Shown here one piece after another: positions 32,531 through 45,300 of a stretch of DNA of 64,000 nt. Origin of the DNA: Hyphodiscus hymeniophilus (lineage: Eukaryota > Ascomycota > Leotiomycetes > Helotiales > Hyphodiscaceae). Each line of letters opens with the position of its first letter. The first letter of the stretch is position 1. The translations under genes were made by a program, and so were the position numbers. The DNA is taken from the NCBI GenBank assembly GCA_016508695.1, contig VNKQ01000010.1:1-64000 (forward strand), given 5' to 3'. The notes below the pieces were generated by a model, which worked only from the letters and a program-made list of their open reading frames with translations, did not search any database and was not told the origin of the DNA.

Positions 32531-35500
32531 ATGGCTGCGACATCGAATTCGACTCCTTGGTCTGACGAAGAGTTGAGGACAAACATTGGACAGGTACGAG
32601 TCTTTTCGGTGCTATATCAAAAATGTCTTTTTTCAATGCCCCATTACCATCTCATTGCAGTTATGGCCCCCATCTTTGAGCCTCCATTCAAGGTGTCGAG
32701 GTGGGTACAAATAGTATATCCCTGAACCAGCTACATTTTCTTTAGTTGTTACCTGCAAATCAGATTGAGCATTTGGGCTAATGGAATAAAATTTGTAGCT
32801 CTTCATTGTTGGTTTCCACGGTCACGTACCAAGTGAGGATATCAAGACGCTCGTCACGAAATACAAAGTTGGTTCTGTCATTCTGTTCCAGCGAAATGTC
32901 TCAGATGGGCCCCAACTGTCGAAATTAACAGCCTCACTCCAAGAACTCTCCCAGGAGGCGGAGCAGCCTTTATTTATTGCCATCGACCAAGAAAATGGCC
33001 TTGTTACCCGAATTAAAGCACCAATCGCTGTTCAGATGCCTGGATCAATGGCATTGGGAGCCACTGGAGACCCGTTAAATGCAGTCAAAGTTGCTTCTGC
33101 CACTGCTGCAGTACTCAAAAGCTTCGGTATCAATATGAACTACGCTCCAATCGCAGACATTAATTCAGAGCCTAAGGTAAGTGATCATTGCAACCTTTCG
33201 AGTTTCCCTTCGAGTCTGTGAGCATGATTTCCGTCTTGAATGTATTCCTTCTTGCTTAAGCACAACCATTTTCTCCTAGAAATATTTGTAAATAGCCACG
33301 TCTAACTCCCATTGCCACCATAGAATCCAGTCATTGGGGTCAGATCACCTTCAGATGATCCAGATACTGTCGGTCGTTTTGTTTCGGCACAGATCAAGGG
33401 CTTGAGTCAGGGTGGTATTGTGCCTTGTGTCAAGCACTTTCCTGGACATGGAGATACTGCCGTCGACTCTCATTATGGTCTGCCTGTCATCTCGAAGTCT
33501 AGGCTCGAGCTGGAAAAATGCGAACTTGTCCCGTTCAGACGAGCTGTGGCCGAGGGTGTGGAGTCTGTGATGACTGCACATATTTCCATGCCAGGTATTG
33601 GAGAATCCAAGCTGCCTGCAAGTCTAAGTCCGGAGGCAATCAAGATTCTGAGAGAGGACATGAAATACGATGGGCTGATCATAAGCGATTGCTTAGAAAT
33701 GGATGGAGTCAGAGCCACGTATGGGACGGAGAAGGGCGCCGTCATGGCTTTAAAAGCTGGCACAGACTGTGTGATGATATGCCATACCATTACTGCGCAA
33801 GTTGGTGCGATCGAGGAGGTGGTACAGGCGGTACGATCTGGAGAACTATCAAAAGAGGCTATCGAGTTGTCTGTTGCACGGGTGAAAGCCCTCAAGTCAA
33901 AGTTTCTCTCGCCTCTAACCGCACCTAAAACAGTGGACATTGCAGCACAAAAAGGGCTTGCTTCTGAAGTCTATGCCAAGAGTACCACTGTTGTGCGCAG
34001 TGAGCCAGGTATCTTTCCGTTGAGCCCCGATCGAAAATTTGTCTTCGTCAGCCCGGGGAAGACACCTTTGAGTGGTGGTGCAGTAGAGAGTGGGGAGGAG
34101 AAGACTCGAGAGCCTTACACACCGGCAACGTTTATTGAGCTTCTTCGCGGTAAGTTCTCTAGCTGGTGTCCTGTCTAGTTTCTTATCTGCGTACTGAGCC
34201 GGTGCTAAGGCTAGAATCTGTATAGTTCATAACCCCTCTATTGTTGATATTCGATTCCACGACTCGATACCGTTGTCCTTTGATGCCGAAAGAGCGATTG
34301 CTGAAGCTCAAACTATTATTTTAGCCACTCGAAACGCGAGTCTGAGCCCTTACCAGAAGGAGTTTGGACTCTCTCTTGGAAAAAAGTTCAAAAAGAACTT
34401 GATTGTCATTGCTACCTGCGACCCTTACGACTTTCTTGAGGAGACAGACCAGGTCAGGAACTATATTGTCATCTATGAACCAACTATCCCTGCATTCAAA
34501 TCCGCGGTAGACGTAGTGTTTGGCCTCACAAAAGCCACTGGTACTCTGCCGGTGGGCCGGCGCTCTATGACCAATTACCATTCTTCTATCCGATCATTCA
34601 GCAGCTCCGAGCAAGATTTCGAACATGTTTGGAAACTGTGGAACAAGATATTTCCCTCTTGGCCTATTGAGCTGCGCCGTATGACAAAGATTCTTGGTCG
34701 AAATGGTCAGCATTTTGTCCACGAGAGTGGCTTTTGCCTGTCATTTGTCAGCGGAGGACAAGCCAAAGTTGCACTGCTTGGTGTCTTGCCCGACCAACGT
34801 GGAAAGGGCCTGGGCACAGCTCTCATCGGCAAAGCAGTTCACGAATTGACACTCAATGCAGCGGAGCCTATAAGTCTGAGCATAGGATCTAGTTTTCCAC
34901 GCCTTTGGCCTGGCGTACCAACCGATTTCCCGAAAGAAGCTAAAGACTTCTTCCTTCACAGAGGTATGTTCATTCGCAGACCCTTCGGTCCGTTGACTCA
35001 TTCTAATAATTTATTCAAGGCTTTCGTAAGTCCAGAGAGCCCACAGTGAGAGATCTATATCGCAGCATCACGACCGACGTCGCTCCACCAGCAATTATTG
35101 AACGGGTCGCACAACTCCCACTCACGTATTCGCCATGGTCACCCGCCCTCTACGAAGAATGCATGACCAAGCAGCGCGCCAACTTTTCCCACAACAAAGC
35201 CTGGGTTCAGGCATACGAGCAACTCGCAGCATCCAACCAACATCACGAAGTCATGGTAGCTTTTGATGAGACTGGAGCACAGGTTGGATGGACGTTGATG
35301 TGTTCTCCATCTTCTGGTCTCTGCCAGGAATTTGCCTTCCTGCCTCTGATGCCATCGAGAGACAAGACGGGACTGATTGCTTGTGTGGGTGTTGATGCGA
35401 AGGCGAGGAAGAAGGGGATAGGATTGGCGCTTCTGGTGAAGGCGATGGAGAATATGAAAGAGAGAGGAATCGAGGGTGTTTGCATCGACTGGGTCGCTAT

Positions 35501-35564
35501 TCGAGGATTCTATGAGACGCTAGGCTATAAGGTGTTTTGGGAGTATGAAAACTATGAGTGGTAA
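32531..35564 (+). CDS. GH3 beta-N-acetylhexosaminidase-like protein fused to two GNAT domains, 849 aa
   Basis: Five exons: 32531-32593, 32799-33176, 33324-34149, 34226-34963, 35020-35564. The introns are 205, 147, 76 and 56 nt, with CTAAT, CTAAC, CTAAG and CTAAT branch sites, and the phase closes. The GH3 domain (about 20-540) has the NagZ-type signature KHFPGHGDTAVDSHYGLP and the nucleophile-region motif ISDCLEMDG. Two acetyltransferase domains follow: about 570-680 with LPDQRGKGLGTAL, and about 700-849 with VDAKARKKGIGLALL and IRGFYETLGYKVFWEYE. Intron 4 was chosen because splicing HRG|FRKSREPTVRDLY links the GNATs in one frame. No signal peptide is seen, which suggests a cytosolic enzyme, perhaps for recycled N-acetylglucosamine sugars. 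The role of the GNATs is unknown. Confidence 0.9.
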
Positions 35565-35843
35565 TATGGTCGATATTGAGGATGACGGTAGACATTAAAT
35601 GTCAAGTTCTTCCACCTAACTTCCAATTGTGAACCAATCCCGAAATTTATCCCGTCTCATTCTGTTGGCTCTGAACTGCGGCGTCCGACTTGAAAAGCAA
35701 GTCCGTCGCGCCTTCCAGGATCCCAATTCAATTTTGCCTTCGCAACCAAGGGGCGTGTTTTTAACCTCAAATCTTGAAACCTCACCCAAAAACCAAATAC
35801 CCTACTCTTATAGCTTATCTATCAACTCCCCCATGTCGGAAAC

Positions 35844-37130
35844 ATGGACACTCACGCCATCGTGGGCAGCGCATGTTTATTGACTGCTCTCGCATACGCC
35901 ATCGTCCTCCTTCGAGCCATCCTTCGACGCCTCAAACACGAGTACCTCGGACTCGACGACTATGTAATGCTTGTTGCGCTCATCTTCTACACTATCACTA
36001 CTGCAAGTTATTGGATCATTGTGAGAAGTTCGCATATATCCATTCGGTTGTGCAACCACGCTGATGGATCGGCAGTTGAATAATGGGACCAACATCACAG
36101 GCGAAGACGTCCAAAGGCTCTCCCCGGAACAGGTTCAACAAAGCGAGTACCCTCCTACGAACTCGGTGCGAGAGCCTCGATTGCTGATTGGAAATCATAG
36201 TCATTCTCGGCTCGAAGTGGTCGAAAGTGGGACTGACATGCTCGACGACCTACATATGGACAGTGAAGGCCTGTATGGTTGGTTTTCAGAGGTCCTAAAG
36301 GGAATACTTCTCATATTATCAGTTAGGCTATTTCGCTGGACTAGAGCTCGACCACTATACAATACAAAGTGTGAAGTTCACAGCATCGTTTCTAGCGCTC
36401 ACTTTCGCCATCTGCATGATCACTTTCTTCGAGGAATGCTACCCACTCAACCGCGCCTGGCAGGTTCTTCCAAGCACCCCAGACTGTGCTGTAAGTACTT
36501 TGATAGCTCTCAGCTACTTGGAGACTAGCTGACGACAGATCTAGAGAGCTGTCTGTAAATCATCCTTCCGAACTACCTATTTTGATCTGACGATGTGTAG
36601 CCGTGGGGTTTGGGTTTGATGAGTGCGGTAAAAATGAATTCCAGCAGCATGAGATTAATGGGCTGAGACATTCCACAGTCAGATCTGTTGGCCAGCGTAC
36701 TGATGACAGCAATCCCTGTACCAAAAATCGTATCCCTTTTTGGTACAATGTCAATCCAGTATGTCACCCCGTTCAAAATAAACGTTACTGTAATTTCTGA
36801 TAACCTAAAGGTTGAAAACGCAGATTGGCGCCTTATATGTTGCCGCCATTTTTGTATGATACACCATTGTCTCATGCAACTCCATGAGTTCTGACTCGTG
36901 CACAGGTCTGCATCGTACCTATGATTCGACTGTATATTACCTACGATGACTTGACGGATACGGGACTATTAATCTGGTCGCAGGTGTGCATATCTTCCAT
37001 TTTTTTCGCTAATGATCCCAGAAGCTAACCAGCCGATTAAGATGGAGTTGTTTTTGATAGCAAGTTCAACTTTCGTCGCGTTAACTGTCTCACTGGTGCT
37101 AATATTCAGAACAGACTATCATCGCCAATG
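35844..37130 (+). pseudogene. Degraded rhodopsin-fold (PTH11-like) integral membrane protein gene
   Basis: The start is intact: the ATG at 35844 opens MDTHAIVGSACLLTALAYAIVLLRAILRRLKHEYLGLDDYVM, with the R...GLDDY motif of the family. A 55-nt intron (36021-36075) leads to LNNGTNITGEDVQRLSPEQVQQ. After that, the reading shifts frame near 36150-36200 to ILGSKWSKVGLT and TTYIWTVKACMVGF, then meets an in-frame TAA (about 36294). It continues in the same frame as YYQLGYFAGLELDHY and ICMITFFEECYPLNRAWQVLPSTPDC, the typical third-loop ending. Later segments (LLASVLMTAIPVPKIV, DDLTDTGLLIWSQ) are recognisable but not joinable. Intact members are G-protein-coupled-receptor-like sensors at the cell surface. 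At least one frameshift and one stop make a working product unlikely. Confidence 0.6.
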
Positions 37131-38698
37131 CTCCTATAATCAATGGACTTCACTTACATGCCTACAAGCACATTCGTCATAGGAAATACAGAAGTGAATC
37201 ATGTGGGCCGAACACTGACCATGCCCGTAAAGCCAATGTGTCAGATGGAGATGGTGGGGAAAGGCATGAAGGCAGAGCTCGCAGGACGGTACGTGGTTGA
37301 TCTTGGCTCTACTCTGGAGGTTGTGCCAAAATTAGTGTTACTTTATTGGCACTCTGATGGCAAAGGCTGACTGAGGAGTAGTGGCGCAGGATAACTGGTC
37401 GCAGCAATCGCCCTCTTGAACTTGATACGATTGTCTGTAACGTCGAGCTCATGCAGTCCAGGAAAACCGGACTCATGGATGATCTCACCCCAGGTGATAC
37501 CCCAGGAACGGCAGAAGCGGAGAAATCATTCGATATCTTCACTGGTGATAAATGCGGACAGCTTCCGTTGGCGAAAATTAAAAGTTCGGCAGCTTCATCT
37601 TCTTCCCTTGAGCCTCCGACAAGAGACAAAAAGTCTGCACATTTTGGTCGTAACGGGGTGACTCAATCCAGGAAGTCGATCATACCAGAAGTAGGTTCAT
37701 AGAAATGATTCTGAAATTGGGTAGCATCTCGAATGAGTGCAGAGAAGTAGAATCTTAGATTGGTGGCGGAGAAGACATGCCCTTCAATTTTTTGCGTACG
37801 AATGCTATTAAGCAAGGAACAGACAATACTCCGTTAACCCTAAGAAAACGGTGTTTCTTCTCTATAAGAGCATCAGCTCACCTATAACAAAGTTACCTCT
37901 GTTACCAATGTCCAGATGTCCTTCTTTAACCGTTTTCAGTTGACGTTCAGACTGCGAGCTAATGTGACTTCCGTCCAATTCTACCTTTCGTCTTGTACCT
38001 AAGAACTCGGAATTATTATCGAAAGCGCGCCAAATATCATAATTTCGTTTCTCCCATCCACTTCGCACCAGTCAAAACTTCCAATTCGAGCGAAGGGTGA
38101 AGGGTACGCGAAGAACGAATGCATAACACCATAGCTCTATTCCTACGGATTGGCGAGGTATCGAGATAGCTTAGCCCTTCCAGAACCATGTGCTGCTGGT
38201 GGATTCATATGAAACGGAGAAGAAAATCTGGGGGCTAGGAATTGAGGTGGCGATCGGAAGTGATACAGCTAGGAGAACATGTAACCACTGCGCTCAGCGT
38301 TGGGTTAAGCAGATATGCCCGGCAAGGAAATTGGGATCTGATTTCCAGTCTGGAGAGCGTGACTAGGTTCGCCGACTCCATTTGGATATCCTACTATCTC
38401 AAAATTTCAGCTGATTTTTCTTTTACTCACTGTTGACCCGCTAAGCGAGCACTCCCTGAGAAGCCACATCCACATGTGGGAATGGCTCACCGGTCTACTA
38501 GTGGGCTTTAGCGTCCAATTCAGGGGTCTATGTTTACCCGGGCGTCTCGGCCGCCCACCTCTCACTGATCCTGCTGTGACAAATCTTGCGATGCGGCTCA
38601 GTAGCTTTATTAATATTCCTTGGCGCCTTCGAGGTTCACATAGTTGAGTTCCAGTGTTGACCTCCAAAGTAGGTAACATCCCTCGAGAGCGATACATT
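37131..38698. other. Intergenic, 1.6 kb, no intact gene
   Basis: The first 600 bp may be the degraded cytosolic tail of the receptor relic; it is hydrophilic in one forward frame, 37416-37702. The rest shows no recognisable feature and ends in the promoter of the MFS gene. Confidence 0.4.
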
Positions 38699-40501
38699 AT
38701 GGCAGCTGTCAATGGAAGTCTCGTGGCGGTAGATTCGAAAACAAACGAGCCTTTGCCACCTCTGGACGAGAACTCTTCAGACGGCGGGAAACGACCGGAG
38801 TGCTTCACGTCGACCGTCCAGGAATGTATGTTTGTCTTGACAGCAACAATGTCGATTGGGATGTCCTCGTTCCTCTACGGTCTGTGTACAGTGATCACTG
38901 CTCCAATTGGACGCAGTCTAAACATGACATCGGCTCAGATTACGTGGATCAATGCTTCTTCAGCGTACGTTTTCTAGTCTTAACAATGAGCTCTATTTAA
39001 TGACCGTCTCTAGACTCAGCTCGGGTTCATTTCTACTCTTCTTCGCCAAGGTGGCAGATACCTTTGGTCGTAAGCCCCTTCTCATCTTCAGTATGGGAGC
39101 CTTTGCTGTTTCAAGCCTCGTCGCAGGGTTCTCATCCAACGCAATGTACCTCGATGTCTTCGGTGGTCTTCTTGGATTATGGTCTGCTGCTGCGGTCGCC
39201 CCGGCTGTTGGTATCTTGGGCGCTGCGTATGAACGACCTTCCCAGCGAAAGAATCGTGCTTTTGCATGCTTTAGCGCCGGGAATCCCGTTGGCTTCGTCA
39301 TGGGCAGTATTTTCTCGGGAGTCGCAGCCCACTTGTTCAACTGGAGGGCTTCTTTCTATCTCCTGGCAATCATATATGCCGTGTTCTTTGTAGGAGCACT
39401 ATGGACCGTACCACGCACGCAGGCCGAGACAGAAAGTTTCAACCTACAAACTCTCAAGAGGTTTGATCTTTTTGGAATTCTTTTGAGCATGGCTGGTATC
39501 GCTCTATTCTGTTCTTCTCTAACGTCAGTTCGCATCGAATGTCTTATTGGTCGTGGTCACTGATATCTGCAGAATTGCCGGAGGAGCACAACAGGGATGG
39601 AGAACAAGCTACGTCTTGGTGTTGCTTATCCTCGGAGTCGTGCTCATTGGTAGTTTCATTGGGTGGGAGGGATTCTGTCAATATCCTCTCATGCCTCTCC
39701 GCGTTTGGAGGGACCGAAATTTCTCACTAGTAAGCCAGACCCACCCCTCACTAGAAAGGTTGCCTGACAGATTTCAGATCAACGTGATAGTTCTGCTTGG
39801 TTTCATGAGCTTCACCACAAGCGCATTCTGGCTATCACTGTACATGCAAAATGTTTTGGGCTTTTCCGCCCTGAAGGTCGCTGTCCATCTTTTGCCGCAA
39901 GCCATTGGTGGGATCGCAGTGAATATCCTTGCAGGGTTGATTCTACACCGCGTAAACAACAAGCTGCTCACTGGCATTGGAGCGCTTAGCTATCTCTGTT
40001 CGGCGATTCTCCTCGCAGCGATGAAGAGGGACAGTTCGTACTGGGCATTCATCTTTCCATCACTCCTCCTTTCGGTCATCGGGGCTGATCTGCAGTTCAA
40101 CGTTGCCAATGTGGGTTCCCCATCACTTCAAGTTAACTTTGCTGACAGTCCAGATGTATGTTATGTCTTCTCTCCCTCCTGCTCAGCAGTCCCTCGCTGG
40201 GGGCATCTTCAACACCGTCACCAAAGTTTGTTCCGCTGTCGGGCTAGGGATATCCGCCAGCATCTACAATGCGGAATCTACGGGTACGGCGGCTCTACAG
40301 ACCACGATCCGACCTTACAGTATGGTATTCTGGTTCTGTGTCGCTTCGGCAGGAACGGGACTTGTGTTCGTTCCTTTCTTGACGATCGCGACGCAGGGAC
40401 ATAGCTCCAAGGATTCTGTCGCCAGCTTGCACGTCTCCGCGGAGGAAGCCGTTGAGCTAGATGAGCTCTCAGCTGGAAACGAAGGACACGATAAGAGCTG
40501 A
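38699..40501 (+). CDS. MFS transporter, DHA2-type (14 membrane segments), 537 aa
   Basis: Five exons: 38699-38964, 39014-39523, 39573-39729, 39778-40110, 40154-40501. The introns are 49, 49, 48, 48 and finally 43 nt, several with CTGAC/CTGAT branch sites, and the phase closes. The start ATG opens a 50-residue hydrophilic N-tail. Family marks: the loop 2-3 motif FAKVADTFGRKPLLIF, GNPVGFVMGSIFSGV, and near the end SLPPAQQSLAGGIFNTVTKVCSAVGLGISASIY. About 14 hydrophobic segments fit the drug:H+ antiporter-2 class. The substrate is unknown; relatives include toxin, amino-acid and drug exporters. It sits between two broken accessory genes and looks intact itself. Confidence 0.9.
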
Positions 40502-40769
40502 GATTCCGAGCAGTGTCAATCAAGGTGTAAAAGAAGTTCTCCCCTCGGCACATTCAAAGTGACAACGATGATTGAAGGGCCTATAGTCGGAGTCAAGGCT
40601 TCAATTACCAACGTTCGAAGCCAGAACCAGGCTCTCGATTCTGATACGCATAGAGCCAAATTATAATTGCTACTGTTTTACAGACGCAAATATGTGGATG
40701 AATGATAAAGATGGCCTATCAGCTAGACCTCAAATGTTGCTTTGGGGTGGTGGTATCTAAAACGTCAAG
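40502..40769. other. Short intergenic, no feature seen
   Basis: The stretch holds the 3' end of the MFS gene and the unrecognisable start of the following relic. Confidence 0.4.
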
Positions 40770-41374
40770 TTCATTCCGGGCAACCCAGATTCGGTTGCAC
40801 TCGCCACCGCTGTTCATCTTGGTCAAGTCTGGATCATATGCCCCTTCAAATATGACGCAAATGGAAACCAAGGCACAGCTGGGCTACTGTATGATTTGGG
40901 AGAGAAAGCACGCGATACCGTTGCAGTCTAGTAAGCGCCTCAGCTAGCCGCTTCTGAAGCCCTGATCAGCTTTGCTGATTACTTCTACCTTAGTTCTGAT
41001 CTTACACAAGATGGAAACTTTGCATACTTCACCCTTACCACCGCGAACCACATCGCTGCGCTGGACACAGCAACGTCAAGCGTCTCGATGATCCGGATGA
41101 GGATCAACCGTCAATTCGCCCACATTACATTAAGGTCACACCAGACCAGAAGCACATAGTCGTCACTGATTAGTTTGTCCAAACCGGCGATATCGGCTTG
41201 ATCAACACCCTGGCCGACTTCAAGGCTTTGCACATCGATATCCACGATGATGGAAGCCTTCACTTCAATCGTACCATCGACTTTGAAGGTTCATTCCCAC
41301 AGTACAGTGGCGCCAAGCCTCACTCGAGTGTTGTGTTTGACTTGAGTGACCCTGCAAATCCCATCTACTACTGA
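40770..41374 (+). pseudogene. Relic of a secreted beta-propeller-like protein (C-terminal part)
   Basis: A protein-like reading begins FIPGNPDSVALATAVHLGQVWIICPFKYDANGNQ, passes two consecutive stops in frame (TAG TAA, 40929-40934), and continues ADYFYLSSDLTQDGNFAYFTL-TTANHIAALDTAT. It then shifts frame near 41074 to VKRLDDPDEDQPSIRPHYIKVTPD, hits a TAG at 41171 inside VVTD-FVQTGD, and runs to SVVFDLSDPANPIYY with a final TGA at 41372. The repeated blade-like pattern (xDGNFAYF, TPDQKHIVVTD, HSSVVFDLSDP) resembles fungal beta-propeller proteins related to the selenium-binding/methanethiol oxidase group; the exact family is uncertain. The N-terminal half is missing. Three or more lesions make this a pseudogene. 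Confidence 0.6.
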
Positions 41375-42398
41375 GGCCTGGGTATTGGGTTTTTGGATGT
41401 GCATTTAGGGATTAGAAGATGGATAATGTTATCAGACTGTCAATATTGTTGAGCGATGTCTTCTTCATCACTTCTTACTTGAGAGTTAAATTCTCAATCA
41501 AATGGATGTACTACCATTATGCGCTTCACGTTTCCTCTCTCGACCCAAGCATTAGCCCTTTAGCCTAGGCTACACTTTATTTGGATTAAAACCTTACTAT
41601 CGAATCGTAACAGCTTCTCGGACATGCACACCCGCTGAGCAATAGCGGGAGCGACCTTGGAATCGACTACACCTGCTCCATGGCAAGGCACGCTACCGAG
41701 ATAGATTGACAGAAATCCAGCAGAAGCTCATTTACAGAATAAGTTGCAGTTATTTCTACATGAACCTCCATGAGGATGTAACTTGCCAAGTACTAGTGGG
41801 AGATGTCAAAAATATTTTGGCAGGCCAAGATAATGGGCTGCGTTCATCGCTTGACGATCTTGTTGACAGTTAAAGAAAGGAAAATTTTAAAGAGCATATT
41901 TCTCCCCCTTTTCCGAGCGATTGTCTGTGATGCGATCACAAAGCGGTCTCACTAGGTACCACCTCTGTAGATAACCAAGAACTTGCAGATTTGAGGAATA
42001 CCCGGTCACCTATCATATCGCGACAGGTTTCTGCCTTGAACGCCCGAGGCCCAGCCTCGACGCTCACTCACTTATCTCTTCGCAACTACCGGGACACTAA
42101 GGCATCTCGGTGAAGAAATGAAGAAAGAAAGAAAGAAAGAAAGAAAGGCTAAAAGGCTACGCAGAACCAAGTCTCGCATTCTCGTTTCTGCAAGTAAATT
42201 TATTCCGCACAGCAAATCGTAGGTCACTGAATGCTGAAGCCTTGGTCAGCCCTACATGCAGATCGTATTCTTCGTATTTAGACAACGCCACACAACGTCT
42301 TCCCTGCTGCGCAACCATAAGCATGGTCTCCCCGCATATCCTCTCCCAGAGTTAGAATCTCGTCGGGAGCTTCAGATTCCCAAGGCATACTTACGGTC
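41375..42398. other. Intergenic, 1 kb, contains a GAAA microsatellite
   Basis: No gene is supported. The only distinctive element is the tetranucleotide repeat at 42118-42147. Confidence 0.5.
42118..42147. repeat. (GAAA)n microsatellite
   Basis: About seven tandem GAAA units lie about 250 bp upstream of the RING-ZZ gene start. Purine-only on this strand. Confidence 0.9.
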
Positions 42399-45300
42399 AT
42401 GGAGTCGGAGAATCGAGGTCTTGTGTTGGAGAATGAGTTGACATGCTCCGTAAGTTGGCCCCCAAGTTTCACCCCGCAGCAGCTGGAGGCGGAGACGACA
42501 AGGACAAGGCAGATCTGGAGATGCCTGCACGATGTGACAGTGATTATTATTGAATTTGGGAACATCATAGGATTCTAATGTGTTGAGTTTTCCCAGATTT
42601 GCACGGAAATCCTCTATCAGCCCCTGACCCTCCTCGACTGCCTCCATACATTCTGCGGCTCGTGTCTGAAAGACTGGTTCGGATTCCAGCTGACCCAGTC
42701 GCGCAACTCTCCAAACTCCCATCCTTCGGGCTCTACTCCATATACTTGCCCATCATGCCGTGCGCCCGTGCGAGATACAAAGCACAATGCGACGGTGACT
42801 ACGCTGCTGGAGATGTTTGTAGCCGCAAACCCAAACAAGGGTAAGACCGACGATGAAAAGGCGGAGGAGAGGCGGAAATACAAGCCTGGGGATAACGTCA
42901 TACCGAGACTGGAGGCCAGGGAGAAAACTCTACGGGAGAGAAGGGTGGAAGATGAGGACAGGAGACTCTTGAACGAGGTTCGAGATCTGAGCCTCAGAGA
43001 AGTGGGCGTTGAGTCTTCCGAGGCAAGGCGAGAGAGGAGAAGGCATGAGGGTCGGTCGCATCATTCAAGGACCCAATCTAGCGGTCACAGGGAGAGCAGT
43101 AGGGACAGTAGGAATACAGAGGACAGAGAAAGGCGGCGGAGGAGGGCTGCTTCTGCTGAACGTCGAAGGGAACGTGAGGACGCAATTGGTGCGGGTCTAC
43201 GAGCAGATATACGGCCTACAGAAGACCCGAGAAGAAGGCGTAACGATGAAGAGGCGAGCAGGAGGCATGGAGAAACGAATCGCACATCAGCCAGACAGAT
43301 TGAACATCAATCCTCTTTACGGTCTCTCATAAGCTCGTCGGATATTGACTCCCATGAGATGGAAGAAGAGATTTTGCGCCAGATCAGGGAAGAGGGTCTA
43401 TTGGATGGAATTGATCTTGAAAACATTGATGTCAATCAGGAAGATCAAATCAGTGAAAGGATTGCCGAGGCATTCAGAAGACGTCAAAGCGAGAGGGCAA
43501 AGCAGGATGCAACGAGACGGACTGAGGCCAGTAGTCGAAGGCGGCATACCAGCAGTCGTTCTTCTGCACCTCCCTCTCGAGAAACATCCGGTGATGAGAA
43601 CGCTCCAACCACCACCACCACTACTACCAGGAGATCAAGAACACATTCAAGGTCTCCCAGTGGGGTGAGCCAAAGCGACGAGCCAAGCAGGCCACCTCCA
43701 TCAATGAGTGCAGTTCATGCGCAGCACTTGGACGTGACGTCCGGTGGCGAGGGAAGACGACGACGGAGAACGACCAGTAGTAGCCGAAGTGCAACAACAC
43801 CTCTTCCCGTAGCAGATGTTGAGGCGAGGCCTGCAGCCCGATCACAGACAGATCTCAGCAGTAGACCACGTTCATCTCAATACGCTCCTGCTCGGCCGAC
43901 GGAGAACGTAAGAAGTAGCACAGATCCGATTGTCGAACGAGCAGTGGAGCTACCTGCTCCTGATCTTCTGGCTCGAGATGGCCAGATAGTTTCAAGTCCT
44001 ACCTCGAATCGAAACAGTGCATCGTTTCGAGGCGAAGACGCCCCAATCCCTGCTTCAACTCTTGCACCAAAGTCTCGTGCAGCACCGCCTGCAGATATTC
44101 TCCTGCCAAATCCAACCCCTCTGCCTGATTCAAACGTTACGCTGCTCGATCGATCTCTGCTGCCGGCTCCTCTTTCACCACGTGGAGCATCGCTTTCAGA
44201 GAAGGCAAATGCCATGTCAAGCGGCTCCAGACCAAACTCTTCCTCATCCATAGCATCCAAGACACGGCCCCAACTTTACCCCGAGCCATCTTTGACATGT
44301 GCTAAATGTGCCAAAACTCACGTCGAGTACGAGCTCCACTACAATTGTTCAAAATGTCACGGGGGAAATTACAACATCTGTCTTTCATGTTACCGCTCAG
44401 CGGCCGGCTGCTTGTACTGGTTTGGATTCGGTTACGCAGCATTCGCCAAGTTTGACAGGATGGAAAAGTCCGGCGAGCTTCCCCCGAACGCAGAAGATCC
44501 ACATATGCTCAGAGCAAGCCGTTTCATCCCACCCAAATCCGTACCGGGTGGAGCAGATGGCCGGAAAACATTAACAACCGATGATCCACAGAATAGACTC
44601 CAAAGCGGAGCATTCTGCCAGAACTGCCTTGCCTGGGCTAACGAGTGCTATTGGCGCTGTGAAGTCTGCAATGAAGGCGACTGGGGCTTCTGCAACAACT
44701 GCGTGAACCAAGGGAAATCCTGCACCCATCCGCTTCTACCACTAATGTACAAACCTTCCGAGTCATATGCACCCTCTCTATCACCAACTCACGATCAACA
44801 CACTCCACCATCTGCCTCAATCATACCTGGCGTAGCAGGCTTCGGGAACTTTAGACCCCTCAGCTTCTCTACAACATGCGACATCTGCCACTATCCCATC
44901 CAGCCATCGTCTACACGCTACCACTGTTTCTCCTGCGTCAGCAAGGTGCCCAACACCCAGCCTGGCGACTATGATATCTGCACGACATGTTACCCCAAGC
45001 TCGTCACGTCCCGACGGATCAGTGCCGAGAACGGCAACAATGGATGGCGTCGCTGCTTACAGGGACATCGCATGGTGATTGTGGGGTTCGAGGACAGCCG
45101 CTATGGGCAGCTCCGCCGCGTTGTGCATGGTCTCGTCGGCGGGCTTGGGCTCCGACAGGAGAACATCACAATCCAAGACCACGCCGGTGGCGAGCTGCAG
45201 AAGTGGAGTTGGGGCGACAAGAAGCATCCCCTTGACAAACTCGTCACTAAAGACGTGATGCGAACCGCGCCCACCCACACTGATGGGATGGTGATCCAAA

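Noticed and set aside
32594..32798. Small internal exon (TTATGGCCCCC... region) within the 205-nt first intron of the GH3-GNAT gene
   Set aside because: No choice of its 3' end gives a length divisible by three that keeps the GH3 frame; direct splicing Q|LFIVGFHGH fits the family.
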